36,362 bases of DNA from Temnopleurus reevesii (GCA_036244855.1 BQKZ01000081.1:60213-96574), one strand, 5' to 3'; counted from the stretch's first letter, positions 1 through 10,354 are shown. Numbers and translations: made by a program. The notes: generated by a model not told the origin, from the letters alone.

Positions 1-106
1 GAAGCAACACGATTCACCCCGACTCGTTGTTCTGAGGCAGTTAACTGTGAATTAACAAAGAGTCGGGGTGAATCGTGTTGCTTCCGGGGTCCTATGTGAC
101 CGGGGC
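1..106. mobile_element. Hairpin MITE, copy A (cut by window edge)
   Basis: Near-perfect inverted repeat. The left arm starts at base 1 (GAAGCAACACGATTCACCCC) and the right arm ends with GGGGTCCTATGTGACCGGGGC at 106. The centre contains CAGTTAACTG. The outer roughly 22 bases of the left arm lie beyond the window edge, as comparison with the complete copy at 231-359 shows. The central spacer is inverted relative to that copy, so the two neighbours are in opposite orientation. There is no coding capacity. I could not define a target-site duplication. Confidence 0.85.
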
Positions 107-230
107 TAAACCCTCTGTACAACAAACGTGTTTCTGGAAGCAATATAGTTGTCACCCAATCAGCGCAATCCTATCACTGGCTTTTAACAGTGGCTTTGGA
201 CTTGATAATGATTTGTGAAACGGACATAAA

Positions 231-359
231 GCCCCGGTCACATAGGACCCCCGGAAGCAACGCGATTCACCCAGACTCTTTGTTTATTCACAGTTAACTG
301 CCTCAGAACAACGAGTCGGGATGAATCGTGTTGCTTCCGGGGTCCTATGTGACCGGGGC
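231..359. mobile_element. Hairpin MITE, copy B (complete, about 129 bp)
   Basis: Complete member of the family. The left terminus is GCCCCGGTCACATAGGACCC and the right terminus is its complement, GGTCCTATGTGACCGGGGC. Arms of about 53 bases flank a short spacer containing CAGTTAACTG. A transcript through it would fold into one long hairpin. It lies 124 bp from copy A; that intervening DNA is unique and shows no gene. There are only a few mismatches between the arms, which suggests a fairly young insertion or ongoing conversion. Confidence 0.88.
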
Positions 360-1039
360 TTCTCGAGGTGTCTGTCAAACATTGTCTAATACAAATTCAC
401 GAAGAGTGGTCGGGTTTTTTTTATCAAAGCGATGATAGCGCAAATGTTCTTGTAACCTGAAGATCAAAAAGTCAGTGTAACAAGAATAACTCCATTATAT
501 CTCATGCATAGTTTACACATCACAAATATACATTTTAATGTTATCTATCTCATGATACTCAATCAGTAAGCGATATTTTGTAAATACCGCTGAAATGGGC
601 TATCCGCCGTTTTGTGTATACTTTTATCTACATATGTTTTGTATATTATGTTGTGAATTTACGGAAATAAAAAACAAACGAACAAAGCAAATTTGTTATT
701 AGGATAAAAAATAAATACAACATATACATCTAAGAAATATAAGGAAATAATAATCAAAGTGCATAATTTACAAATTCTTCCTTATGACACCACATATCGG
801 ACGCACCTGAAGATAAATCAAACACACGAAGCCATGTTTTCCAGTCTAACAGTTTTTTGGGTTTTTTTGGTGGGGGGTTGTCCTCGGCAATAGTGTATAA
901 GGCAATCGTTTCGTATAAATGCATTTTCTTTTTTTTTTAATTTATGATGAAACTGTCACCTAAATCGGGTTCATAAGTCATTGGAATGTAAACCTGCAAA
1001 TAGGAACTACTAAATTATCTACCTGTCACACAAGTGTGA
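360..1039. other. AT-rich non-coding stretch
   Basis: No coding frame, RNA gene or repeat structure was recognised. It contains short homopolymer T and G runs around 855-885 and 928-940 and is otherwise plain AT-rich sequence. Confidence 0.5.
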
Positions 1040-1430
1040 TTAATTGTGAAATATGGATTGTTTTCGGATGCGTATTTCTGAGGGATTAGGTAGTACATCG
1101 CAAAAGCCATGAATATAATTGCATTTCGCTACGACAAAAAAGCATTGCGTCTATTAATGAGTAACTCCTTCGAGAACCTTCGAATAGATTATAGTATCTC
1201 ATTGGGTATGGAGTCAGATATTCTTCATTTGAATNTTAATTGTGAAATATGGATTGTTTTCGGATGCGTATTTCTGAGGGATTAGGTAGTACATCGCAAA
1301 AGCCATGAATATAATTGCATTTCGCTACGACAAAAAAGCATTGCGTCTATTAATGAGTAACTCCTTCGAGAACCTTCGAATAGATTATAGTATCTCATTG
1401 GGTATGGAGTCAGATATTCTTCATTTGAAT
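1040..1430. repeat. Perfect 195-bp duplication around an N (probable assembly artefact)
   Basis: Bases 1040-1234 (TTAATTGTGAAATATGG to CTTCATTTGAAT) recur without change at 1236-1430, with a single N at 1235 between them. Perfect identity with one N exactly at the junction is what two overlapping contig ends joined without merging would give. The true sequence probably holds one copy. A minus-strand open frame over the second copy (1282-1593) should not be trusted. Confidence 0.85.
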
Positions 1431-2514
1431 TGGGAAAAATAGAGACCGATATAATTGTTTTCATTTCTGCTCGGTAGCCAAGGATAATCACCCATGTCCA
1501 ACTTTTTTCTTCAAAATAAGAGATTAAAAAAGGCCGTGTGAGTAAATGAGTTGAAACATTCTCATTGAGTACAGATTTGTTATCCACTGGCATCTACTTT
1601 TTAAAATAATTTTAAGAAAACCCCTATCGTGTGTTACTTAAAACAATTATGGTTCATAAAAATGTATACCGGTCAAGCTAAATTTGCAATTTCTATATTC
1701 CTGTAATCATTATGATAATGTCATTCACTAATAAAGGGTATTCAAAGATAGACACGTGGATGTATAATGGTATTGTAATTACGAACTTCTATAGACTTTG
1801 TTACCAGTTTATATGTGCAGTATTACCATGCAAATATTTTGGTTTAGAGGAAGTTCGACTAACATTAGGTCAGACGCTAGGATAAGAAAGAGAGAGAGTA
1901 AATTTCATTTTCTGTTGTACGTTTAACCAATGAAAAAATCTTTTATCCAGCAATTACTTTCTACTCTTGTACCTAAAGTAATTTTCACATTACCATTTTT
2001 AACAGGTTGTCTTACTGTCGTAGATCGACGTCACTTCCGTCCAACGTCACTCTCCTTAGTAAACGCTGACCAAGCAATCAGCCATTATCTGATTATAACA
2101 TATTTCCATTTAGACCATGGACCTAGAAGAGGTCCATGGTTAAACGGAGGACACACAATATTTCTAAATCGGAAAATTCAATATTCCAGATTCAAAATTG
2201 ATTCTCGAACATTTGTGGATAGCTATGCAATAGGACGTGATAACCGAAGTGTAAATCGTAATAGCAGTTGATATCCTTTTCCAAATAAGCAAAGGCCAGA
2301 ATTCAAGAAATTCTGTTGTGTCTGAACGAAAGCGTGAGCCGGTCAGTATGACAACGAGTAAAGATCATTGAAATACCGTCACATCTAAGATGTTGACGAG
2401 TGTTGACGAGTGGATTATCTTGTTTTCATGTTTTTTTTTCATGTTTCGTTAACATACAACCTGTGAAAATGTATATTTACAAAATGTATATTTACAATTA
2501 TCCTAAAAACTTAC
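1431..2514. other. Non-coding stretch downstream of the first receptor exon
   Basis: On the minus strand this is intron or flank 3' of the donor at 2515/2514. I found no convincing second exon. A pyrimidine-rich tract followed by AG at about 1509 (minus strand) opens a frame in the right phase, but no donor follows and the peptide lacks clear family motifs. Short direct repeats are present: AATGTATATTTACA twice near 2468-2497 and GTTGACGAGT twice near 2392-2412. Confidence 0.45.
2109..2144. repeat. Short perfect hairpin
   Basis: ACCATGGACCT (2114-2124) and AGGTCCATGGT (2130-2140) are exact complements around a 5-base loop, AGAAG. The stem extends through TTTA/TAAA with one bulged G. Function is unknown. 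Confidence 0.7.
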
Positions 2515-3187
2515 TTCTGGACACACTAGCTGCTCTCCTTAAAGCTGCTTCACTGTTTTCGGAGAAGGGAATCAATCGAACCTCTTTATTTTCTCCCCAC
2601 TCTTGCGCCTTTTCCACCGATTCTCCAATGTTTCGGAAGATGCAACAAGTCTGATACACCAACGATCCCTTTGTCCATCGGAACAGATTGAAGACGTCCT
2701 GGAATATAGCAATATACTGGCTTGCCCAATACGAGACCCTGGTGACAGTACTGTAACGTTCCTTGTTGTCCAGTTCGATGTCCACAGCGCTTGCTGACAG
2801 CACGGGGAGCTCCCAGTAGGCCGCCAGGTCCGCAACCCGTTCCATCTCTTCAGAGCAGGACGGACCAAAAATGGCGGTTACCGAATCCACAAACCTGAAG
2901 TCGGCCGCCACTGCGGGGGCGATCACCGAAGTGAAACCGTCGCAGGACTCCATGGTCTCCCGCATGATGTACGACATGGAGATATTGGGTAAGAGTCGGC
3001 CATCTTGGATCATGTCGTCTATTTTCTGAATCGCTATGTCCAGAGCCGGCTTGGTTTGGGCCTCGCTGAAGTAATGCGGTGGTTGTGTTACTATGACTCC
3101 AAAGTGCAGGTCCCCTGTCGCGACGTAGGGTAACATAACTAGACAATGTCCGGCAAACAAATATGTCTTCAGCACTTTTCCTGCCAT
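2515..3187 (-). CDS. Receptor guanylate cyclase-like N-terminal ligand-binding exon (cassette 1)
   Basis: The exon encodes 224 codons plus one base. It starts at the ATG at 3187 because a signal peptide follows directly (MAGKVLKTYLFAGHCLVMLP, cleavage near ATG/DLHF); the frame stays open upstream to 3298 without hydrophobic sense. The mature part is the first lobe of an ANF-receptor/type I periplasmic-binding fold: a beta-strand start (HFGVIV), SCDGFTSVIAPAVAA, then FGPSCSEE with the two cysteines expected to form the N-terminal disulfide of this family, and RYSTVTR. There is one N-glycosylation sequon (NIS) and an unusual vicinal Cys-Cys in YQTCCIFR. It ends at AGAA|GTAAGT (phase 1). In the known family this domain binds an extracellular peptide and controls an intracellular cyclase; here the rest of the receptor is not visible. 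It is closest to cassette 2. Membership of another ANF-domain receptor family is possible. Confidence 0.85.
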
Positions 3188-4568
3188 TATTTTGGAAGAG
3201 CGACCACAAAAGAGTGATTGAGTGTTCCTCTGACAGTCCCAGAGCCACCGTGACTGTAATATATTAGTGTCGCCGTCACAAGGGCAAATCAAAGGCAAAG
3301 AATACTAATACATAATTTTGAAATAGAAAATGAAAATAAATCGATACCTCTAATAATAACCCCGCTTTGTTTTCAGGATTACACAAGTATGACGTGAGGA
3401 ATGGAAGATATTGATAATAACCGCGATAATTCGTATTTGGATTTTAAGATGATACAAGCGACAGACATTGGCAAATTTCGACATTTTGGAGCCAGGAACA
3501 TGATCCAGCATAAGTAAATTACATTACGGTACATTAGAGTTGAAGACTTTGACAAGTATTTGCACGAAATCGGCAAAGATACCCAGAACTGGACGCTCGA
3601 ACGTGTCTGAGACCCCAAGCTTCCGAATGATTTTGTACAATGATGTATTTGCTTTTCCATTCTCCCTGCTGCTAAGAATACCAAGAGAGAATTCCGTTCG
3701 ATGGTATAATCAGATTTCTAGATCGCCGCCGCGCTGCTCGCGTGCTTGATATAAATAACATTCATTTCCTTTCGAAACAATGTATGCAAATATTGGAATT
3801 AATTTCCCGGATATGGAAGTATGTAAAAGGTAGACTAAACGTATTTCGAAAAGTAATATGCAATATTTTATCATTGTTGTTATGAATATGGTCATCAAAA
3901 TCATCTTCATTATTATAACAATTATCGTTACTATTATTATCATTATGATGTTATCATTATCATCAACATTATAATCCTTATCATCATCATTACTGTTAAA
4001 CTAATACAGGTATTAGGAGAAGTATATATTAAAACATGATATACACCTAATTAAGAGTGCATATAGTCTAGTAAAGTTTTCAATTAACAAACCCCCTTAT
4101 CAGCAAACATTAGCATGATACCTTCCACGCTGTTCATGATTTAATGCATTTCCATTGCTTTCTATGTGACAATACCTACCAAGAAATAAGAAAGAGTGAA
4201 CAGAGGGATATGGTATGGTACTTTATTCCCAATCGTTTAAAAAGACATATAATATACAACATGATATGAAATAAGAATACATTTGGCAAATTTACATGTG
4301 AGCAAAAACATAACTTGCAAATAATAAGATTGGATGGATTGCCCTTTCAGAAGAATTAAAATAAATACTTCTGTTCTTCCAAGAGGTCCAGATATACTAT
4401 ATAAATAATTATGGTGAGAATATAAAAATATTAAAACTGAGGAATAATTATAATGTAAATTTAATTCTCATGTAGTACTGAGACAGAGAGAAAAAAAATC
4501 GGACTAATTTAGAATTAAGTGCAGTCCGACTCGATACGGAATTTAGCTGCAAGCACAGATTAGATGGC
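3188..4568. other. Spacer between cassettes 1 and 2, with broken open frames
   Basis: No second-lobe, membrane, kinase-like or cyclase exon is recognisable on the minus strand. On the plus strand, protein-like frames lie next to each other in three different phases (3518-3607, 3606 to about 3749, 3676-3882), as in a decayed coding segment of unknown identity. Bases 3890-3990 are ATT/ATC-rich. At 4205-4235 a sequence reading AATAAAGTACCATACCATA on the minus strand resembles the short tail of a non-LTR element, but there is no reverse-transcriptase frame to support that. Confidence 0.4.
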
Positions 4569-4850
4569 AGGCGACGTGGTGTAGTGGTTCCGACTCTCGT
4601 CTTTCAACCAGAGGGTCGTAGGTTCGAATCCCACCCATTGCGTTAATTTCGGCAAGAAATCCATCCACATTGCGCTTCACTCAACCCAGGTGATGTGAAC
4701 TGGCAGGAATATTTATTCCTTAAATGGCCATGTGCACTGGTGTCCGCCGGGCTGAAGCCAGTGTAATGATAATGCAAAGCGCCTTGAGCTTTCCGGAGAG
4801 TGGATACGTGCGCAATAGAAATTGCATCTACTATTATTATTATCATCGTG
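4569..4850 (+). mobile_element. tRNA-derived SINE, copy 1
   Basis: The RNA polymerase III promoter is recognisable: A box TGGTGTAGTGG (4577-4587) and B box GGTTCGAATCC (4621-4631). The tRNA-like head is followed by a body containing GTTAATTTCGGCAAGAAATC and AACCCAGGTG, and ends in a short ATT-repeat tail near 4830-4850. The head and body match the minus-strand copy at 19207-19552, which defines a family rather than a chance tRNA-like sequence. The head does not fold as an intact tRNA and continues into the body, so it is not a functional tRNA gene. Confidence 0.85.
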
Positions 4851-4939
4851 ATGATATCTTTAGCAATTACCGTTTATAAGTAGCTACTAAATTGGTTCGT
4901 TCCTAAAAGATTAACCGATGAAAAACAGTCAATCTACTC

Positions 4940-4971
<32 letters not shown>

Positions 4972-5421
4972 ATTACTTTAAGCTACAAACAATTACATCT
5001 TTATCTCAAATGTGCCATGTTCAGTCGGTTTAGGAGAACGTCCCTCCACTGAAGTGATTTTAAAGAATTTCAGTGAGATTTGTAAGATATAAATTTTATA
5101 TCTTAGATGAATTTTAAATATTGTTTATGCACATTGACAAAATGACAGAACATGACAAAACATGACAAAACATTTCCCTACTTGCAGATGTCGAGTGAAT
5201 ATTAGATTAAAAAGCTTCCAATTGATTAAGTTTGCCATTTGTCTCGTGGCTAACTCAAATTACGAAATTGGCTTGCCACTCTTATCGATCAGCTCAAGGG
5301 TTGGTGAAACTGACAAAGAAATTACTTATTCCACTTCAAATCTTGGTCCTGCGAGTGTGCGTTAAGGATACATAAGGACGATAATCGATAATCAGCAAAA
5401 ATATTAATTATTTGAACTCAC
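4851..5421. other. Non-coding stretch with a (CAA)n tract
   Basis: A (CAA/ACA)n microsatellite occupies about 4939-4971, and a repeated CATGACAAAA unit lies at about 5152-5173. No exon was recognised. The minus-strand donor side of cassette 2 begins at 5421. Confidence 0.5.
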
Positions 5422-6106
5422 CTCTGGATACCTTTACAGCATTGTTCAGGGCAATACTAGCAGATTCACCATCGGAAAAGCTGAAGTACTGTAGGTTATC
5501 ATTTTTATCCTCATCGTTAATTTTCTCTGCGGCATCTGCAATAAATCTAAAAATACAACACGTCTGGTAAATCATGGATCCTTGTTTCCACTGGTATAGA
5601 CTGAAGACCTCGTTGATCACATCTATCCACTGCGAGGCTCTGTAGGAGGCCCTGGTGACCGTGCTGTAGCGGGCTTTGTCGTCCAAAACCACCGCGACGC
5701 TGCTGGCGGACAGGACGGGGAACTCCCAGTAGGCCGCTAGGTCTGCAACTCGCTCCATCTCTTCGGAACAGGAGGGACCGAAGATGGTCGTCACGGATTC
5801 GGTGAACTTGAGGCTGGCCGCCACAGCTGGGGCTATCATCGAGGTGTAGCCATCGCAGGATGACAGGGTCACCCGGAACGTGTAGGTGAGGGAGAAGTTC
5901 GCTGGGAGAAGACCTTCCTGGACCATGAGGTGGACCTTCCGGATGGCTATGTCCATTGCAGGTCTGGTGTGGATCTCGCTGAAGTAGTGCGGCTGCTCGA
6001 GGCCTATCACACCGATATGGATGGTTCCCGCTGATAACGATCCGTTGATCCATTGCAATGAACACTGGACGAGGAGAATGACGGCCGATATGCTTCTCGT
6101 CATCAT
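5422..6106 (-). CDS. Receptor guanylate cyclase-like N-terminal ligand-binding exon (cassette 2)
   Basis: The exon encodes 228 codons plus one base. The start at 6106 is supported by an in-frame TGA nine bases upstream (6115-6113) and by the signal peptide that follows (MMTRSISAVILLVQCSLQW, cleavage near SLSA/GTIH). It has the same first-lobe layout as cassette 1: HIGVIGLEQPHYFSE, SCDGYTSMIAPAVAA, FGPSCSEEMERVADLAAYW, RYSTVTR, and YQTCCIFR with the vicinal cysteines. It carries an NFS glycosylation sequon. The exon ends AGAG|GTGAGT at 5422/5421, phase 1, at the homologous position of the other two cassettes (SR, then the first base of a Gly or Ser codon). The exon is clearly more GC-rich than its flanks. 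It is likely an extracellular peptide-binding segment of a receptor; the effector domains are not in sight. Confidence 0.87.
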
Positions 6107-7238
6107 TATTGCTCAAAAGTTAATAACATAGAGGTTGATTACGCTACGAACTCCGATATCGCGAGAATGCCTTTCGAACACGTTTGCTTGATATTGCTTG
6201 ACGGACATTCACAATAAACCGTTATACATATCAATAATTCTAAACCACCCGAAAGGAAATATCTACCTATTATTCAGTCCCACGCACTCTCATCGCCGTG
6301 ACTATTTGACAAAACTTTTCATTACGGCACCATAATGTACAAGGGCGAGGAAAAGGATTGAACAAACAAATGGTTCCATTAGAAAATTTAGAATCATATC
6401 GATTTTTTTTCTTCATATTTTTGTTGATTCTGATGTAAAGACATTGAATCCAACAAATGCATCAATAAATCCACGCCATTGTCCGTACTTCATTTAAGTG
6501 AATGTAAGCATGAACACCTGACAAATTGATATTTGTTTCTTCCAGTTTCCGCTGTTTGTTCACGTGTTTGGAAAAGAATCACTATTCCCGGAGAACATGA
6601 AAAAGTCTTCCATTCAATTATGTGGCGCGCACCGGCAAACTGCCTTTACAAGATAATTGAATTTCAAGACTTGCAAAAAAATGAATCAAATTTGCAAAGG
6701 TTTACGTGATGTTCAATTATGGAGAGGACTCAATGTAGTGCGAAATTAGAACATTGAACTAAATGTAGGACAAAAGGGAGATGGGAAATTCTACCCTGTT
6801 AATTAGAAGGGGACAAATTCTTCTTTTACTTTCATGCTTCCTGTGTGGTAACAATATGGAGCATGCTCTTCGATGTAGTGAAAAATGACAATCCACTGAT
6901 TAAAAACAAAACAATTTTTCATATTTTATGACGGTGATGACTTTTTCCTTGACTACATAGACACGTGCCATGACATTCATAATGCAGGGGAGGGGGGGGG
7001 GGGGGGGGGGTAGCCAATCGATCGCCTGCCAAAGGACAAGGTTAACTGAAAAAATTATTGATAGGAAAGTGATTATAATCTGGATGAATGAATGAGTAAA
7101 ATATTTTTCAATCTTTCGCGAGAAAACAATTAGGTTGGGTATAATTCTGCTGCAAAAGACATTCCCCAGTGGTTGGCCGAGTTGGCTGAGTAAATGGGGT
7201 ATGCATCCGTTTTCTTTTATTCGCTCAATATCTTTTTG

Positions 7239-7305
<67 letters not shown>

Positions 7306-8535
7306 GGGATAAGGTGCGTCAACAGTGGGCGGGGATGGACTGTCTTAATTTAAATCTGTAAACTTTTGTTTAGTGTTGGTGTATTTGTGCGAGGAGGGGC
7401 GGGTTGGTGTGGAGCTAATATGAGTATCTGGTTGTGGTTGTATATTTGTAATCCTCTGTCGGAAATTCTATCCAACCATCCCCCAGATCGAGGCACTCCT
7501 GTCTGCGCCAAAGGGAATGGGATTAAAGGCGGGGCGACATAACGTTCAGAGGGCGTGGCCTGGCCGCTGCCATTTTGATTTCGAAGATTGGCGAACAGAA
7601 AAATTGCGGCATTTTTAACCTGGAATAGCGAGCGAGCAAGTTATATCTCGCTAGCTAGCAGCTCAGCAATCGCATGCTTATGCGTTTCGCACATTTTTAG
7701 AAACATTGAAGCATTGAGGGGAGGAAACAAAGTTACACGCGACGACAACACGGATCAGGTATTCATACGAAGTGTTCCGAGTTTCTGACCTTGGAAAGGT
7801 GCTTAAGCAAGGAAATTTCGTCCATTCGCGCTCGTAACCGGAAGTCATGTCGATCATGACGGACTGACTTTAAAATAAAAGAGAGACAACCAGTTCCATG
7901 GGTGTAGGGGGTGCTTGCTTCCAGGTAGAACGAAGAGGGCGTATAAGATTACATTTTAATTTACAGGTTGCTGCAGGCGCCCGCTTGATTCATAATTTTA
8001 CTTATTTAGAACTCTCACACGGGTCTCTCACCTGTTAACATGAATGTTTCGTGAGAAGTAATATGAAGAGCCCCCTCTATCCGCAATTTTAGTTGATTCG
8101 AAGCCCTAAGTTATTCATGAACACCTCCTCTTTTTCACATAATGTTATATATACCACAGACACACATACATAGGCGTAAATATTCAGAATTGAATGAGGA
8201 ACGCCTATAAATCTAAATTCATCATCACGTACACACAAACAGACCAACACACACAGACACTTACAAATTAATGCGCACACATATACACTTTGTGTAATTC
8301 ATCCTTCGATCTACGTATTATTTTAGGGTTAATTCGAGTATAAAGACAAATATAATTTTTTGGCGCGTTTTGAGGAATGAGCTTTTCTTGGTGACGCAAA
8401 ATCTTATCAATACAATCAGAAGTAGAGTAGCATGACCAAAATGTTCTGAGATGAATAGCATGAATGACAATTTCTAGTAAATGGGTAGGCTACAAATCAC
8501 AGATAAGGAAAGAGTAGATTCAAATCTATACTTAC
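6107..8535. other. Spacer between cassettes 2 and 3
   Basis: No receptor exon was recognised. It contains a poly-G run (about 6987-7010), a (GA)n microsatellite (about 7242-7303) and a CA-rich tract (8150-8290). A short sequence at 7161-7185 (GTTGGCCGAGTTGGCTGAG) resembles the 5' half of a leucine or serine tRNA but has no matching B box. A slightly GC-rich patch at 7480-7860 could be regulatory or exonic; I see no supported frame. Confidence 0.45.
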
Positions 8536-9181
8536 TTCTGAAATGGTTGATGATATCCGCAAGTTCGAAGTCCTTATCCACAAGAAACGGGAAGTACGTC
8601 ACGTCATTTGTGGTCAACTTTGTCACTATTCCTCCGGCGATTTCTCGGAAGATATAGCCCTCCGAAAAAAGCACCGCAACACGAGCCCATCCGAACCATC
8701 GGAGAACTTGAATGGCAACTTCGCCAATCTGCGACGCAACAAATGACGTCCGGGTGACCGTACGATACCTCGTCTTTTCGTCCAGATTGACGTCAATTGC
8801 GACGGCGCTCAGCACGGGCACTCCCCAGTAAGAGGCGAGATCGGCGACCTCCGAAGTCTCCTCCGAGCACGACGGGCCGAAGAAGACGCTGACATCGTCG
8901 TAGAGATACAGCTCCGCAGCTTCAGCCGGTCCCATCATGATCGTGTGGTTGTCGCACGAGTCAACAGTCTTCCGTAGGACGTATCTTGCCGATGCGATGT
9001 TCAATTCTTGATCTTTCGTGATGGTTTCGAGCGCGATCACAAACGCCGGGATCATCTGCGATGCATTGAAGACACTGTCTTCTGAAGCAACAATGATGCC
9101 TATCGATAATGGTGTACCTTTAGCAGATTGTAACCGCATTAACATACTTAAACAACAGATAAAAATAACCCGCCCATCCAT
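8536..9181 (-). CDS. Receptor guanylate cyclase-like N-terminal ligand-binding exon (cassette 3, divergent)
   Basis: The exon encodes 215 codons plus one base. I chose the ATG at 9181 (context AACATGG) because it begins a signal peptide (MDGRVIFICCLSMLMRLQS); the frame is open further upstream to 9340, so an earlier start is not excluded, and an acceptor-like TTGGATTTTAG lies about 25 bases upstream. The first-lobe motifs are shared: SIGIIVA, SCDNHTIMMGPAEAA, FFGPSCSEE, VADLASYWGVPVLSA, RYRTVTRTSFVASQ. The two family cysteines are kept, but the vicinal Cys-Cys of cassettes 1 and 2 is replaced (SEGYIFRE). NAS and NHT sequons are present. The donor AGAA|GTAAGT at 8536/8535 is in phase 1, as in the others. 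It is an older duplicate than cassettes 1 and 2. Confidence 0.82.
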
Positions 9182-10023
9182 GTTTGGAATCAAATGGCGC
9201 GCTTCTAAAATCCAAGAAGCATATATCAAAAAGCAATGAACTAAAATCCTCGAATCGAAGAAAAAGGACTCATTTATGGTATAATAAATCATTACTCGTC
9301 GTTTTCTGTCAGAATACGCTCCGCATGAGAAAGAGGGCATATGGCGACTTAATTTGATGTTCCATTTCAGAAGGAAAGGAAATTTATTATTTGGTTAGCT
9401 TTCTTAACGTTTCTACGTCATCCCACTTAAACTTTTTGTGACCGATGCGCTACTATCAATATCATTAAATTAACAGTATCATATATGTCCGTCACGATGA
9501 TGACAAAGTGACCATAGGCAAAGGGTATGGTTACATAGAGACAAAGAAATCCTGACAGATAGGATAAAAATCGTATCATATCGTACAAGAGCACGATTCA
9601 ATGAAAGTAGGACTATCAAGTATCATGAAGATCTCATGCAACTGCGCCCTTTGACCAACGACACTTCATGAAAAAAAAATCATTATTTTGCATTCATATG
9701 AAACTTAAATTACTTACGCCATTTTCACATACACGGGACTAGTACACACACAACTGGGATTGCTGAATTAAAAAAAGAAATGTACCGTCTAGAGGCCCAC
9801 CCTAGCATTTTCCTGTTAGTCAAATTTTATGAATTAAACTACAAAATATACATTACTTACCTGCTTATTCCTTGGCCTTTCCATGTTTTTCAACATGTCG
9901 ACGACTTCTTCTGTAATGCAACATTGCGTCACTGTATCCAACAAGCAAACTACAGCGACCTTTTGTTTCAATTTTATTATACGGTGTAATGTTTAAGAGG
10001 GTAAATAGTATAACATAATGTCA
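9182..10023. other. Upstream flank of cassette 3
   Basis: AT-rich sequence on the 5' side of the most upstream cassette. I could not point to a TATA box or initiator with confidence. No exon or repeat was recognised. Confidence 0.4.
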
Positions 10024-10354
10024 ACCGTTCCTAAATATGCATGATGTGATATTCCATAATAAACAAACCACTTTTGTAATGTATTCAAATTTATTCGCAT
10101 TTGCACCAAGACAAACTATCCATTCAGCTGTCAAGAAATAATGAGAATGTAAGAGTCAGAATGCTACTTGCACCCATCGGCGTTGCTAGGTTGGACAAAC
10201 AATGTCGCTAAACCAACCGAACAACAACCACTGTATGCACAATCCACATTCCTGCTATTGAAACACAATTATTATAATCAGGTAAACAAATAGTTTGTCA
10301 ATGTGCGTTTTAATAAAGATGCGTGTATAAAATTTGAATACATTACGGAAGTGT
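10024..10354. repeat. Dispersed repeat of unknown class, copy 1
   Basis: Collinear with 29785-30220 over its whole length, with substitutions and small indels. Shared landmarks in order: AAATATGCATGA; TCAAATTTATTCGC followed by TTTGC; TCAGAATG; CGTTGCTAGG; AACAACCACTG; ATCCACA; ATAAAATTTGA; and finally GAAGTG here versus AAAGTG in the other copy. There is no long open frame. It ends about 80 bp before the 2.3-kb element. Confidence 0.75.

Noticed and set aside
1282..1593. Minus-strand frame beginning after a good acceptor-like tract at about 1509, in the phase required to follow receptor cassette 1
   Set aside because: Phase agreement alone is a one-in-three event. No donor follows, the peptide lacks a clear second-lobe motif, and most of it lies in the falsely duplicated segment.
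1930..2271. 113-codon plus-strand frame
   Set aside because: No family motif or clean signal peptide; it crosses the short hairpin at 2109 and looks like chance.
4577..4640. Candidate tRNA gene
   Set aside because: Boxes A and B are good, but the sequence runs directly into a conserved SINE body and is shared with the copy at 19207; the acceptor stem does not pair.
5547..6116. 189-codon minus frame overlapping receptor cassette 2, and a similar one over cassette 1 (2850-3248)
   Set aside because: Shadow frames in GC-rich exons. The other frame carries the signal peptide, family motifs and splice donor.
7161..7200. tRNA-Leu or tRNA-Ser-like start (GTTGGCCGAGTTGGCTGAG)
   Set aside because: No B box or closing acceptor stem downstream; at most a relic.
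6900..7322. 140-codon minus frame with Leu/Ser and Pro runs
   Set aside because: Generated by the GA microsatellite and the poly-G run.
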